Assembly (NCBI RefSeq): GCF_036226765.1
Contig: NZ_CP109017.1
Coordinates: 4,217,001-4,281,000 of the forward strand
Length of the DNA stretch: 64,000 nucleotides
Direction: 5' to 3'
DNA from: Streptomyces sp. NBC_00670
Lineage (GTDB): Bacteria > Actinomycetota > Actinomycetes > Streptomycetales > Streptomycetaceae
Part shown: positions 1 through 8,490 of the stretch, in pieces
Layout of the letters: every line of letters starts with the position of its first letter
Position numbering within the stretch: position 1 is the first letter of the stretch
Position numbers and translations under genes: made by a program
The notes under the pieces: model-generated
Database searches by the model: none
Told to the model about the DNA's origin: nothing
What the model saw: the letters and a program-made list of their open reading frames with translations, nothing else

Positions 1-1
1 C

Positions 2-523
2 GTCACCCATGTCGTCGCCTCCCCGCTGGAGCGCGCCCAGGAGACGGCGACGCCCATCGCCAAGGCGCACGGTCTCGACCTCGCCACGGACGAGAGGCTG
101 ATCGAGGCGGAGAACGTCTTCCAGGGCAAGACCTTCGGCGTCGGCGACGGCGCGCTGCGGCGGCCGGCCAACTGGAAGCACGTCGTCAACCCGTTCAAGC
201 CGTCCTGGGGCGAGCCATACGTGGACCAGGTCGTACGGATGATGGGGGCGCTGCACGCCGCGCGGGACGCGGCGCGGGGGCACGAGGCGGTGTGCGTCAG
301 CCATCAGCTGCCGATCTGGATCCTGCGGTCGTACGTGGAGAAGCGGCGGTTGTGGCACGACCCGCGCAAGCGGCAGTGCACGCTCGCGTCGTTGACGACG
401 TTCACGTTCCAGGGGGACCGGATCGTCTCGGTGGGGTACACCGAGCCGGCTCGCGACCTGGTGCCGGCGCATCTGCTTGCCGGAGGCAAGGGGAAGGGGA
501 ACACCAAGGCGTTCGGGGCGTGA
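2..523 (+). CDS. Histidine phosphatase family protein, 5' end outside window
   Basis: This is the C-terminal 173 residues of a histidine phosphatase (phosphoglycerate mutase-like) protein; the frame is open from base 2 and the start and N-terminal RHG catalytic motif lie upstream. What can be seen is the SPLERAQETA segment, typical of the helix after the first catalytic loop, and the CVSHQLPIWI segment, where the second catalytic His of the family sits (SH near residue 97 of the fragment). The physiological substrate cannot be told from sequence; the family includes phosphatases of sugars, nucleotides and proteins. In Streptomyces this gene stands just before the cytochrome c maturation operon. 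A hairpin follows the stop codon. Confidence 0.85.
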   Translation, partial: VTHVVASPLERAQETATPIAKAHGLDLATDERLIEAENVFQGKTFGVGDGALRRPANWKHVVNPFKPSWGEPYVDQVVRMMGALHAARDAARGHEAVCVSHQLPIWILRSYVEKRRLWHDPRKRQCTLASLTTFTFQGDRIVSVGYTEPARDLVPAHLLAGGKGKGNTKAFGA

Positions 524-530
524 GGCGTGT

Positions 531-553
531 GCGGTGCCTGTGAGAGGCACCGC
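531..553 (+). terminator. Hairpin terminator after histidine phosphatase gene
   Basis: A perfect 9-bp inverted repeat (GCGGTGCCT / AGGCACCGC) with a 5-nt loop starts 7 bases after the upstream stop codon. There is no T-run, which is usual for Streptomyces terminators. Confidence 0.6.
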
Positions 554-712
554 CCCCGATCTCTCGCTGAGCTGAATGATCGTATTTTCGTAACAACCGG
601 GGCATAACCCTCCCCCGAACGGAACCCCCGACTCGCCCCCGCCCTCTACCTCTGTGTCAGCTGGGAGTCAGCTGAGCGGAAGCTGAGTGCAGCGAGAACA
701 AGGGGCCGCCCC

Positions 713-2044
713 ATGCGGAACATCAGCCGGCGAGGAATGATCGGGCTCGGTGCGGGCGCCGCCGCGGCGATGGGACTCGCCGCGTGCGGTGGCAGCAAGG
801 ACGACGACGCCGCCACCCACGCCGGCGGTTCCGGCAAGAAGGAGTCCAGCAGCCCCAAGCCCACCGCGCGCCCCATAGGCGACGGCTCCACGTCCGACAC
901 CGGGGCCCAGCCGCACCAGCCCGACAAGCCCGTGCCGCTGGAGCCCGGCCAGACCCCGCCGCAGTTCGTGATCTTTTCCTGGGACGGCGCCGGCGAGGTC
1001 GGCAACGGCCTCTTCCCGCGCTTCCTCAAGCTCGCCAAGGAGCACGACGCGCACATGACGTTCTTCCTCTCCGGGCTCTATCTGCTCCCGGAGTCGAAGA
1101 AGCGCATGTACCACGGGCCCAACAACGCCCCCGGCGCCTCCGACATCGGCTACCTCACCGACGAGCACATCAAGCTCACGCTGAAGTACATACGCCAGGC
1201 CTGGCTGGACGGCCACGAGATAGGCACCCACTTCAACGGCCACTTCTGCTCCGGCCACGGCACGGTCGCCAACTGGACGCCCAAGCAGTGGCGCAGCGAG
1301 ATCGACCAGGCCAAGTCCTTCGTCAAGGAGTGGCGGACCAACACCGGCTGGACCGACCTGCCCTCGCTCCCGTTCGACTACGACAAGGAGCTCGTCGGCG
1401 GCCGCACCCCCTGTCTGCTCGGCCAGGACAACCTGCTCCCCACCGCGCGCGAGCTCGGCTGGCGCTACGACGCCTCCTCGCCCGGCGGCCGCCAGCGCTG
1501 GCCCGAGCAGCGCAACCGGGTCTGGGACCTGCCCCTCCAGGGCGTGCCGTTCCCGGGCCACAGCTTCGAGGTCCTCTCGATGGACTACAACATGCTGGCC
1601 AACCAGTCCGTGAACTCCACCAAGGCCCCGCCCTCGAACTACCCGGGCTGGCGCACGCAGGCCGCGAACGCCTACATCAACGGCTTCAAGCGGGCCTACG
1701 AGTCCAACCGGGCGCCCTTCTTCATCGGCAACCACTTCGAGGAGTGGAACGGCGGCATCTACATGGACGCCGTCGAGCAGGCGTTCAAGCACATCGCGCG
1801 GGAGAAGGAGAAGGGCGCCGACGTGCGCCTGGTCTCCTTCCGCCAGTTCGTGGACTGGCTGGACGTGCAGCGCCCCGAGATCGTCGAGAAGCTCCAGTCG
1901 CTCGACGTCGGCCAGAAGCCGGCCGGCGGCTGGAAGGAGTTCCTCAAGGACGACACCGGGACGAGCACGGACACGGGCGAGGGCACCGGCACGGAGACCG
2001 GCAGCGGCACCGGGACCGGCAAGGGTTCCGAGGACGCCGCCTGA
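713..2044 (+). CDS. Polysaccharide deacetylase-like lipoprotein, probably Tat-exported
   Basis: A 443-residue exported lipoprotein. The N-terminus has an RR pair (SRRGMIG) followed by a hydrophobic stretch and a lipobox LAAC with Cys25, suggesting Tat export and lipidation. The body resembles the NodB/CE4 fold: a strand ending FSWDGAGE near residue 88, HMTFFLSG, and GHEIGTHFNGH with two His spaced like the metal-binding H-x3-H. The first motif differs from TFDDG: the Asp used as metal ligand is kept but the catalytic-base Asp is replaced by Trp. The C-terminal 28 residues are a low-complexity Thr/Gly/Glu tail. It sits about 85 bp upstream of resA on the same strand. Enzymatic activity is uncertain; it may be a divergent or inactive deacetylase. 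Confidence 0.75.
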   Translation: MRNISRRGMIGLGAGAAAAMGLAACGGSKDDDAATHAGGSGKKESSSPKPTARPIGDGSTSDTGAQPHQPDKPVPLEPGQTPPQFVIFSWDGAGEVGNGLFPRFLKLAKEHDAHMTFFLSGLYLLPESKKRMYHGPNNAPGASDIGYLTDEHIKLTLKYIRQAWLDGHEIGTHFNGHFCSGHGTVANWTPKQWRSEIDQAKSFVKEWRTNTGWTDLPSLPFDYDKELVGGRTPCLLGQDNLLPTARELGWRYDASSPGGRQRWPEQRNRVWDLPLQGVPFPGHSFEVLSMDYNMLANQSVNSTKAPPSNYPGWRTQAANAYINGFKRAYESNRAPFFIGNHFEEWNGGIYMDAVEQAFKHIAREKEKGADVRLVSFRQFVDWLDVQRPEIVEKLQSLDVGQKPAGGWKEFLKDDTGTSTDTGEGTGTETGSGTGTGKGSEDAA

Positions 2045-2128
2045 CCCGCGCACCCTGCCTGAAATGCGGGTTTCGGTCCGCGAGGGGGGTGCGCAAGATC
2101 CCCGGAACGGACATGCGAAACTTTTCAC

Positions 2129-2770
2129 ATGAGTGCCGCCCGCCGCACCCCCCAGCGTCCGAACCGCACCGTGAGCCGTCGCAGCAGCCGTCGCCGCACC
2201 GCCCTGACCGGTGCCGGGGCGGCCGTCGCGGCACTCCTGCTGACCGCCTGTGGTTCCGGCGGCATCTCCGGGGGCTCCGGCAACACCAACTTCGTCGCCG
2301 GCAAGGACGGCATAGACACCGCGAAGAAGGGTGACCGGCAGACCGCGCCCGACCTGTCCGGCAAGACCATCGACGGCAAGCAGCTCGACGTCGCCGACTA
2401 CCGGGGCAAGGTCGTCGTCCTCAACGTCTGGGGCTCCTGGTGCTCGCCCTGCCGGGCCGAGGCCGACAACTTCGCCAAGGTCGCCAAGGAGACCGCGAGC
2501 AAGGGCGTGCAGTTCGTCGGCATCAACACCCGGGACACCAGCACCACCCCGGCCGTCGAGTTCGAGAAGGCCCACGGGATCACCTACCCGAGCCTGTACG
2601 ACCCCACCGGCCGGCTGCTGCTGCGCTTCAAGAAGGGCACGCTCAACCCGCAGGCCATCCCCTCCACGCTGATCCTCGACCGCGACGGCAAGGTCGCCGC
2701 GCGCACGCTCCAGCCGCTGAGCGAGGACAAGCTGCACGAGATGCTCGACCCGGTCGTGGCGGAGAACTGA
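2129..2770 (+). CDS. resA: ResA-like thioredoxin lipoprotein (TlpA family)
   Basis: A 213-residue membrane-anchored thiol-disulfide oxidoreductase acting outside the membrane, expected to reduce the CxxCH haem-binding cysteines of apocytochrome c before haem attachment. It has an Arg-rich N-terminus, a hydrophobic segment and a lipobox LTAC with Cys41, then a thioredoxin fold with the active site WCSPC (Cys105 and Cys108) preceded by VVVLNVWGSW. A cis-Pro-type segment AIPSTLILD follows. It is the first gene of resA-ccdA-resB-ccsB, and ccdA starts 4 bases after its stop, so the genes are probably co-transcribed. Confidence 0.92.
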   Translation: MSAARRTPQRPNRTVSRRSSRRRTALTGAGAAVAALLLTACGSGGISGGSGNTNFVAGKDGIDTAKKGDRQTAPDLSGKTIDGKQLDVADYRGKVVVLNVWGSWCSPCRAEADNFAKVAKETASKGVQFVGINTRDTSTTPAVEFEKAHGITYPSLYDPTGRLLLRFKKGTLNPQAIPSTLILDRDGKVAARTLQPLSEDKLHEMLDPVVAEN

Positions 2771-2774
2771 CGCC

Positions 2775-3536
2775 GTGCTCCTCGCCGCAGCCACCGACCC
2801 GAACATGACGGTCCGCAACGGAGCCCTGCTCCTCGCGGTGCCGGTCGCCGTGCTCGGCGGCCTCGTCTCCTTCTTCTCCCCGTGCGTCCTGCCGCTCGTC
2901 CCCGGCTACCTCTCCTACGTGACCGGCGTCACCGGCACCGACCTGGCCGAGGCCAGACGCGGCCGGATGGCCGGCGGGGCCGCGCTGTTCGTCGCCGGGT
3001 TCACCGTGGTGTTCGTCTCCGGCGGGGCGCTCTTCGGCTACTTCGGGCAGACGCTGCAGGAGTACAGCGGCACGCTCTCCAAGGTGCTCGGCGTGCTGAT
3101 GATCGCGCTCGGCGTCTTCTTCATGGGCCTGATGCCCTGGCTCACCCAGCGCGAGTTCCGCTTCCACCGCCGTCCCGCCGCGGGCCTGGTCGGCGCGCCG
3201 CTTCTCGGCGCGCTGTTCGGCATCGGCTGGACGCCGTGCATCGGCCCGACCCTCGCCTCCGTGCTCGCCCTCTCCTCCAACGAGGCGAGCGCGGGCCGCG
3301 GGGCCATACTGACCGTCGCCTACTGCCTCGGTCTGGGCGTACCGTTCGTGCTCGCCGCCGTCGCCTTCCGCAAGGCGCTCGGCGCCTTCGGCTGGGTCAA
3401 GCGGCACTACGTGTGGGTCATGCGGATCGGCGGCACGATGATGATCGTCACGGGGGTACTGCTGCTCACCGGCGCCTGGGACCACCTGGTGCAGGAGATG
3501 CAGACCTGGTCCAACGGCTTCACTGTGGGGATCTGA
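2775..3536 (+). CDS. ccdA: CcdA cytochrome c biogenesis transmembrane protein
   Basis: A 253-residue polytopic membrane protein that passes reducing equivalents from cytoplasmic thioredoxin to ResA across the membrane. About six hydrophobic segments are visible. The two redox cysteines lie in the family motifs FFSPCVLPLVPGYLSY (N-terminal half) and GWTPCIGPTL (C-terminal half). The GTG start is chosen because GGAG lies about 10 bases upstream, inside the end of resA. The gene ends 3 bases before resB. Confidence 0.93.
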   Translation: MLLAAATDPNMTVRNGALLLAVPVAVLGGLVSFFSPCVLPLVPGYLSYVTGVTGTDLAEARRGRMAGGAALFVAGFTVVFVSGGALFGYFGQTLQEYSGTLSKVLGVLMIALGVFFMGLMPWLTQREFRFHRRPAAGLVGAPLLGALFGIGWTPCIGPTLASVLALSSNEASAGRGAILTVAYCLGLGVPFVLAAVAFRKALGAFGWVKRHYVWVMRIGGTMMIVTGVLLLTGAWDHLVQEMQTWSNGFTVGI

Positions 3537-3539
3537 TCG

Positions 3540-5423
3540 ATGAGCAAGTCCACGACCACCGAGACGACCACCGACCCGGCACCCGGGCCGGCGCACGTGG
3601 TGGGAGACGACCAGGACCTCGGCGCCGCCGGCTCCCAGCTCTCCACCGCCCCCACCGACACCGTCGTCCCCGGCTCCTTCGGCGGGGTCCGCGGCCCCGG
3701 CGCCAAGGGGTGGCTCACCTGGACCCTGCGCGAGATCACCGGCTGGGCCCGCTGGTTCTGGCGGCAGCTGACCTCCATGCGGGTCGCGCTGATCCTGCTC
3801 TTCCTGCTCTCCCTCGGCGCGATCCCCGGCTCGCTGATCCCGCAGTCGGGCACCGACGCGCTCAAGGTCGAGGACTTCAAGGCCGCCCACAAGACCCTCG
3901 GCCCCGTCTACGACAGGCTGGGACTGTTCCACGTCTACAGCTCGGTGTGGTTCTCCGCGATCTACATCCTGCTGTTCGTCTCGCTCATCGGCTGCATCAT
4001 CCCGCGCAGTTGGCAGTTCGTCGGCCAGCTCCGCAGCCGGCCGCCGGGCGCGCCCCGCCGGCTGACCCGGCTGCCCGCGTACGCGACCTGGCGCACCGAC
4101 GCCGACCCCGAGGAGGTCCGCGCCACCGCGCTGGGGGCGCTGCGGCAGCGCCGCTTCCGCGCGCACGTCGCCGGGGACGCGGTCGCCGCCGAGAAGGGGT
4201 ACGTGCGCGAGCTGGGCAACCTGATCTTCCACATCGCGCTGATCGTGCTGCTGGTTTCCTTCGCCTGGGGCCAGCTGTACAAGTCGGACGGCGAGAAGCT
4301 GGTCATCGAGGGCGACGGCTTCGCCAACACGCCCACCCAGTACGACGACATCAAGTCCGGCAGCCTCTTCACCGCCGACGACCTGGTGCCGTTCAGCTTC
4401 GACCTGAAGAGCTTCACCGGCACCTACGAGCGCACCGGCCCCAACAAGGGCACCCCGCGCACCTACGAGGCGGCGATCACCTACCGCCAGGGTGCGGGCG
4501 GCGAGCAGAAGAAGACGACCGTCAAGGTCAACCACCCGCTGCACATCGGCGACTCCAAGGTCTACCTGGTCAGCCACGGCTACGCCCCGGTCGTCACCGT
4601 GCGCGACGCCAAGGGCAAGGTCGTCTTCCACCAGGCCGTGCCGCTGCTGCCGATCGACTCCAACGTCACCTCGCAGGGCGCCATCAAGGTGCTCGACGGC
4701 TACACCAACGCCCAGGGGAAGAAGGAGCAGCTCGGCTTCGCCGCGTTCTTCGTGCCGACGTTCGCGGGTGAGGGCAAGGGCACGATGTTCTCCCAGTTCC
4801 CGGCGCTGGACTACCCGGTACTCGCGCTGTCGGCGTACCACGGCAGTCTCGGCGCCGACTCCGGCATCCCGCAGAACGTGTACCAGCTGGACACCTCGCA
4901 CGCGAAGCAGTTCAAGGACGCCAAGGGCGACATCCTCAAGTCCCGGCTGCTGCCGGGGGAGACCATGAAGCTGCCGGGCGGCAACGGCTCGATCACCTTC
5001 GAGAAGGACGTCAAGGAGTGGGCCGGCTTCCAGATCGTCCAGGAGCCGGGCAGCATCTGGGCGCTGACCGGAGCCGTCGCCGCGATCCTGGGGCTGGCCG
5101 CCTCGCTGTTCATCTCGCGCCGCCGGGTGTGGGTGCGGGCCGTGCGGGGCGCCGACGGCGTCACGGTCGTCGAGATGGCGGGCCTGGGCCGCAGTGAGTC
5201 CGCGAAGCTCCCGCAGGAACTGGGCGACCTGGCCGCCCGCGTCCACGAACGGGCCCCGACGCGGACGGAGACGTCCGACGACGCGGCCGGCCGCGCCCCC
5301 GACCGGGAGCCGGACAGCACCGAGCCCGCCACCGAGCCCGTCACCGAGTCCACCGCCGAACCGGCCGCCGAGCCGGCCCCCGAACCCCCCGTTTCCGCCG
5401 CCGAAGGGGCAGAGAAGCAGTGA
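3540..5423 (+). CDS. resB: ResB, cytochrome c synthetase subunit
   Basis: A 627-residue System II cytochrome c maturation protein. With CcsB it forms the haem-export and haem-lyase complex that attaches haem to exported apocytochrome. The protein has a polar N-terminal tail of about 70 residues, a first membrane segment around RVALILLFLLSLGAIPGSLIP, further segments, a large extracytoplasmic domain and a last membrane helix near residue 510. The C-terminal 60 or so residues are a Glu/Pro/Ala-rich repetitive tail (TEPATEPVTES type) that is not part of the conserved domain. The stop codon overlaps the start of ccsB. Confidence 0.92.
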   Translation: MSKSTTTETTTDPAPGPAHVVGDDQDLGAAGSQLSTAPTDTVVPGSFGGVRGPGAKGWLTWTLREITGWARWFWRQLTSMRVALILLFLLSLGAIPGSLIPQSGTDALKVEDFKAAHKTLGPVYDRLGLFHVYSSVWFSAIYILLFVSLIGCIIPRSWQFVGQLRSRPPGAPRRLTRLPAYATWRTDADPEEVRATALGALRQRRFRAHVAGDAVAAEKGYVRELGNLIFHIALIVLLVSFAWGQLYKSDGEKLVIEGDGFANTPTQYDDIKSGSLFTADDLVPFSFDLKSFTGTYERTGPNKGTPRTYEAAITYRQGAGGEQKKTTVKVNHPLHIGDSKVYLVSHGYAPVVTVRDAKGKVVFHQAVPLLPIDSNVTSQGAIKVLDGYTNAQGKKEQLGFAAFFVPTFAGEGKGTMFSQFPALDYPVLALSAYHGSLGADSGIPQNVYQLDTSHAKQFKDAKGDILKSRLLPGETMKLPGGNGSITFEKDVKEWAGFQIVQEPGSIWALTGAVAAILGLAASLFISRRRVWVRAVRGADGVTVVEMAGLGRSESAKLPQELGDLAARVHERAPTRTETSDDAAGRAPDREPDSTEPATEPVTESTAEPAAEPAPEPPVSAAEGAEKQ

Positions 5424-6511
5424 TGAGCCTCGCCGCCGCCACCAACGAACACCTCGCGAGCGTGAGCAACACGCTCATCTACTCCTCGATGGCCGTCTAC
5501 ACCCTGGCCTTCTTCGCCTACATCGCCGAATGGCTGTTCGGCAGCCGCAGCAAGGTGGCCCGCACGGCCAGCGCGCTGACCGCCGACGGGGCCGGGGCGA
5601 AGCGGGCGCAGGCCCCCGCGGTCACCGTCAAGACGGCCGGGGGCACCGCCGTCCTGGACCGCCCGGAGGTCGTCGTCCGCGCCGCGGCCGGCTCCCGTGA
5701 CGTGCCGGACGGACCGGGCGCCCACGGCGGGGACGAGCAGGGCGACATGTACGGCAGGATCGCCGTCTCGCTCACCGTGCTCTCGTTCCTCATCGAGTTC
5801 GCCGGCGTCCTCACGCGCGCGCTCTCGGTGCGACGGGCGCCGTGGGGCAACATGTACGAGTTCAACATCACGTTCTCCACGGTCGCGGTGGGCGTCTTCC
5901 TCGTCCTGCTCGCGCTGCGCAAGAACGTCCGCTGGCTCGGCCTGCCGCTGATCACGACGGTGTTGCTGGACCTGGGTCTCGCGGTCACCGTGCTCTACAC
6001 GGCGAGCGACCAGCTCGTGCCCGCGCTGCACTCGTACTGGCTCTACATCCACGTCTCCACCGCGATCTTCTGCGGCGCGGTGTTCTACGTCGGGGCCGTC
6101 GGCACGATCCTGTACCTGTTCAAGGACTCCTACGAGAACAAGCTGGCGACCGGCGGCAAGCCGGGCCGCTTCGCCACGTCCGTCCTGGAACGCCTCCCGG
6201 CCTCGTCCTCCCTGGACAAGTTCGCGTACCGGATCAACGCGGCGGTCTTCCCCCTGTGGACGTTCACGATCATCGCGGGCGCGATCTGGGCGGGCGACGC
6301 GTGGGGCCGCTACTGGAACTGGGACCCCAAGGAGACCTGGTCCTTCATCACCTGGGTCGCCTACGCCTGCTACCTCCACGCCCGCGCCACCGCCGGCTGG
6401 AAGGGCCGCAAGGCCGCCTACATCGCCCTCATCGCCTTCGCCTGCTGGCTCTTCAACTACTACGGAGTCAACATCTTCGTCTCGGGCAAGCACTCGTACG
6501 CGGGCGTGTAA
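5423..6511 (+). CDS. ccsB: CcsB (ResC), haem-handling subunit of cytochrome c synthetase
   Basis: A polytopic membrane protein of 362 residues carrying the tryptophan-rich haem-binding motif WGRYWNWDPKETWSF near the C-terminus, diagnostic of the CcmC/CcmF/CcsA family. It works with ResB to deliver and ligate haem. An insertion of about 80 polar residues separates the first helix from the conserved core. Two starts are possible: GTG at 5420 (4-bp overlap with resB) or the next codon ATG at 5423 (TGATG overlap); the ATG is preferred. It closes the operon that supplies c-type cytochromes, for example for the actinobacterial bcc-aa3 supercomplex. Confidence 0.92.
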   Translation: MSLAAATNEHLASVSNTLIYSSMAVYTLAFFAYIAEWLFGSRSKVARTASALTADGAGAKRAQAPAVTVKTAGGTAVLDRPEVVVRAAAGSRDVPDGPGAHGGDEQGDMYGRIAVSLTVLSFLIEFAGVLTRALSVRRAPWGNMYEFNITFSTVAVGVFLVLLALRKNVRWLGLPLITTVLLDLGLAVTVLYTASDQLVPALHSYWLYIHVSTAIFCGAVFYVGAVGTILYLFKDSYENKLATGGKPGRFATSVLERLPASSSLDKFAYRINAAVFPLWTFTIIAGAIWAGDAWGRYWNWDPKETWSFITWVAYACYLHARATAGWKGRKAAYIALIAFACWLFNYYGVNIFVSGKHSYAGV

Positions 6512-6609
6512 CCCCCGCCCCCGAGCTCTGAAGCGCTTTCCGGGGTCGAAGGGGCGGGGAGCCCTGGGGCCGGGAAGGGTAAGGGCGGCGGGGGCGAGGA
6601 CCCCCCCGC

Positions 6610-6909
6610 TCAGCCCTCCGCGTCCCGCCGCTTCCCGTCCTCCCCCAGCGACTTCAGGAACTCGGGATTGTCGTCGGGCGCCACCCAGCGCCCCGCACCG
6701 GCGCCGGCACCGGCAGCGCCGAACCCGCGCTTCTTCCCCGCGATCAACCACGCCACCGGCCCCACCAGCACCTCCCCGAACAGCAGGATCACGATCACCC
6801 ACACCACCTTCGGCAACCCCCGCACCTCCTCCTCCGGGGTGTTCAGGCAGTCCACGAAGGCGAAGATCCACAAGGCCAGCACCAGCAGGAAGGGCAGATA
6901 CCTGAGCAT
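6610..6909 (-). CDS. Small PLDc_N-type membrane protein
   Basis: A 99-residue protein with two hydrophobic segments (LPFLLVLALWIFAFVD and VVWVIVILLFGEVLVGPVAW) joined by a short acidic loop NTPEEEVRGL. This is the pattern of the phospholipase D-nuclease N-terminal-like domain: two helices with a P-x-W after the second. There is no catalytic domain. The C-terminal 40 residues are Gly/Ala-rich then charged. The ATG at 6909 was chosen because the longer upstream frame has no plausible start or membrane signal. Its role is unknown. It faces ccsB tail to tail and diverges from mqnL. Confidence 0.75.
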   Translation of the reverse strand: MLRYLPFLLVLALWIFAFVDCLNTPEEEVRGLPKVVWVIVILLFGEVLVGPVAWLIAGKKRGFGAAGAGAGAGRWVAPDDNPEFLKSLGEDGKRRDAEG

Positions 6910-7019
6910 GGTCGCGCGTTCCCCCAGGAACCGTAGGACGGTGACGGTGGCGGAACCGGATCGGCCCCGATGAGGGGACCAGGTCGGCCCCGGTGACGGG
7001 CCCAGGTTAGCCCGTGACG

Positions 7020-7025
7020 GATACT
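7020..7025 (+). promoter_or_regulatory. Candidate -10 box for leaderless mqnL transcript
   Basis: GATACT lies 7 bases before the mqnL ATG and no Shine-Dalgarno sequence precedes the start. The arrangement fits a leaderless mRNA beginning at or next to the start codon. No good -35 hexamer is visible. Confidence 0.4.
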
Positions 7026-7032
7026 GGTTCGC

Positions 7033-8490
7033 ATGGCTTACGACGATCTTCGCTCCCTGCTCCGGGCGCTGGAACGCGAGGGCGACCTCAAGCGCATCAA
7101 GGCCGAGGTCGACCCGTACCTGGAGGTCGGGGAGATCGTCGACCGCGTACAGAAGTCCGGCGGCCCCGCCCTCCTCTTCGAGAACGTCAAGGGCAGCGCG
7201 ATGCCCCTGGCGATGAACGTCTTCGGCACCGACCGCCGCCTCCTCAAGGCCCTCGGCCTGAAGTCGTACAACGACATCTCGGACAAGATCGGCGGCCTGC
7301 TCAGGCCGGAGCTGCCGCACGGTTTCGTCGGCGTCCGCGAGGCCTTCGGCAAGCTCGGCGCGATGGCGCACGTCCCGCCGCGGAAGGTCAAGTCCGACAG
7401 CGCCCCCGTCCAGGAGGTCGTCCTGCGCGGCGACGACGTCGACCTGAACGCGCTGCCCGCGCTGTTCACCTGGCCCCAGGACGGCGGCTCCTTCTTCAAC
7501 CTGGGGCTCACCCACACCAAGGACCCCGAGTCCGGCATCCGGAACCTGGGCCTCTACCGCCTCCAGCGCCACGACGAGCGCACCATCGGCATGCACTGGC
7601 AGATCCACAAGGACAGCCGCAACCACTACCAGGTCGCCGCCCGCCGCGGCGAACGGCTGCCCGTCGCGATCGCCTTCGGCTGCCCGCCCGCCGTGACCTA
7701 CGCGGCCACCGCCCCGCTCCCCGGCGACATCGACGAGTACCTGTTCGCCGGGTTCGTGCAGGGCAAGCGGATCGAGATGGTCGACTGCAAGACCGTCCCG
7801 CTCCAGGTCCCCGCGCAGGCGGAGGTGGTCCTGGAGGGCTGGCTGGAGCCCGGCGAGATGCTCCCCGAGGGCCCCTTCGGCGACCACACCGGCTTCTACA
7901 CCCCGCAGGAGCAGTTCCCCGCGCTCACCATCGACTGCGTGACGATGCGCAGGCGCCCGCTGCTCCAGTCGATCGTCGTGGGGCGGCCCCCGACGGAGGA
8001 CGGCCCGCTCGGCCGGGCCACGGAGCGGTTCTTCCTCCCGCTCCTCAAGATCATCGTGCCGGACATCGTGGACTACCACCTCCCCGAGGCCGGCGGCTTC
8101 CACAACTGCGCGATCGTCTCGATCGACAAGAAGTACCCCAAACACGCCCAGAAGGTCATGCACGCCGTGTGGGGCGCCCACATGATGTCGCTGACCAAGC
8201 TGATCGTGGTCGTCGACGCCGACTGCGACGTCCACGACCTGCACGAGGTCGCCTGGCGCGCCCTCGGCAACACCGACTACGCCCGCGACCTCAGCGTCGT
8301 CGAAGGCCCCGTCGACCATCTCGACCATGCCTCCTACCAGCAGTTCTGGGGCGGCAAGGCGGGCATCGACGCCACGCGCAAGTGGCCCGAGGAGGGGTAC
8401 ACGCGCGACGGGGGCTGGCCCGAGATGGTCCTGTCGGACCCCGAGACGGCGGCGAAGGTCGACCGCCGGTGGAAGGAGTACGGACTGTGA
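7033..8490 (+). CDS. mqnL: UbiD-family decarboxylase, menaquinone (futalosine) pathway
   Basis: A 485-residue prenyl-FMN-dependent decarboxylase. In the futalosine pathway the UbiD homologue MqnL removes the carboxyl group of 1,4-dihydroxy-6-naphthoate, or of its prenylated form, so that a demethylmenaquinone precursor can form. The UbiD signature EGPFGDHTGFYTP lies near residues 277-289, and the C-terminal IDKKYPKHAQKVMHAVWG segment is typical of the family. It overlaps mqnP by 4 bp (GTGA). The gene for the UbiX enzyme that makes its cofactor (mqnM) is 1.7 kb downstream, which strongly supports the assignment. Confidence 0.9.
   Translation: MAYDDLRSLLRALEREGDLKRIKAEVDPYLEVGEIVDRVQKSGGPALLFENVKGSAMPLAMNVFGTDRRLLKALGLKSYNDISDKIGGLLRPELPHGFVGVREAFGKLGAMAHVPPRKVKSDSAPVQEVVLRGDDVDLNALPALFTWPQDGGSFFNLGLTHTKDPESGIRNLGLYRLQRHDERTIGMHWQIHKDSRNHYQVAARRGERLPVAIAFGCPPAVTYAATAPLPGDIDEYLFAGFVQGKRIEMVDCKTVPLQVPAQAEVVLEGWLEPGEMLPEGPFGDHTGFYTPQEQFPALTIDCVTMRRRPLLQSIVVGRPPTEDGPLGRATERFFLPLLKIIVPDIVDYHLPEAGGFHNCAIVSIDKKYPKHAQKVMHAVWGAHMMSLTKLIVVVDADCDVHDLHEVAWRALGNTDYARDLSVVEGPVDHLDHASYQQFWGGKAGIDATRKWPEEGYTRDGGWPEMVLSDPETAAKVDRRWKEYGL

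Noticed and set aside
668..5246. Long minus-strand frames antisense to the deacetylase and res genes
   Set aside because: Composition is Arg/Gly/Val-rich shadow coding of the real plus-strand genes; no starts with ribosome-binding sites.
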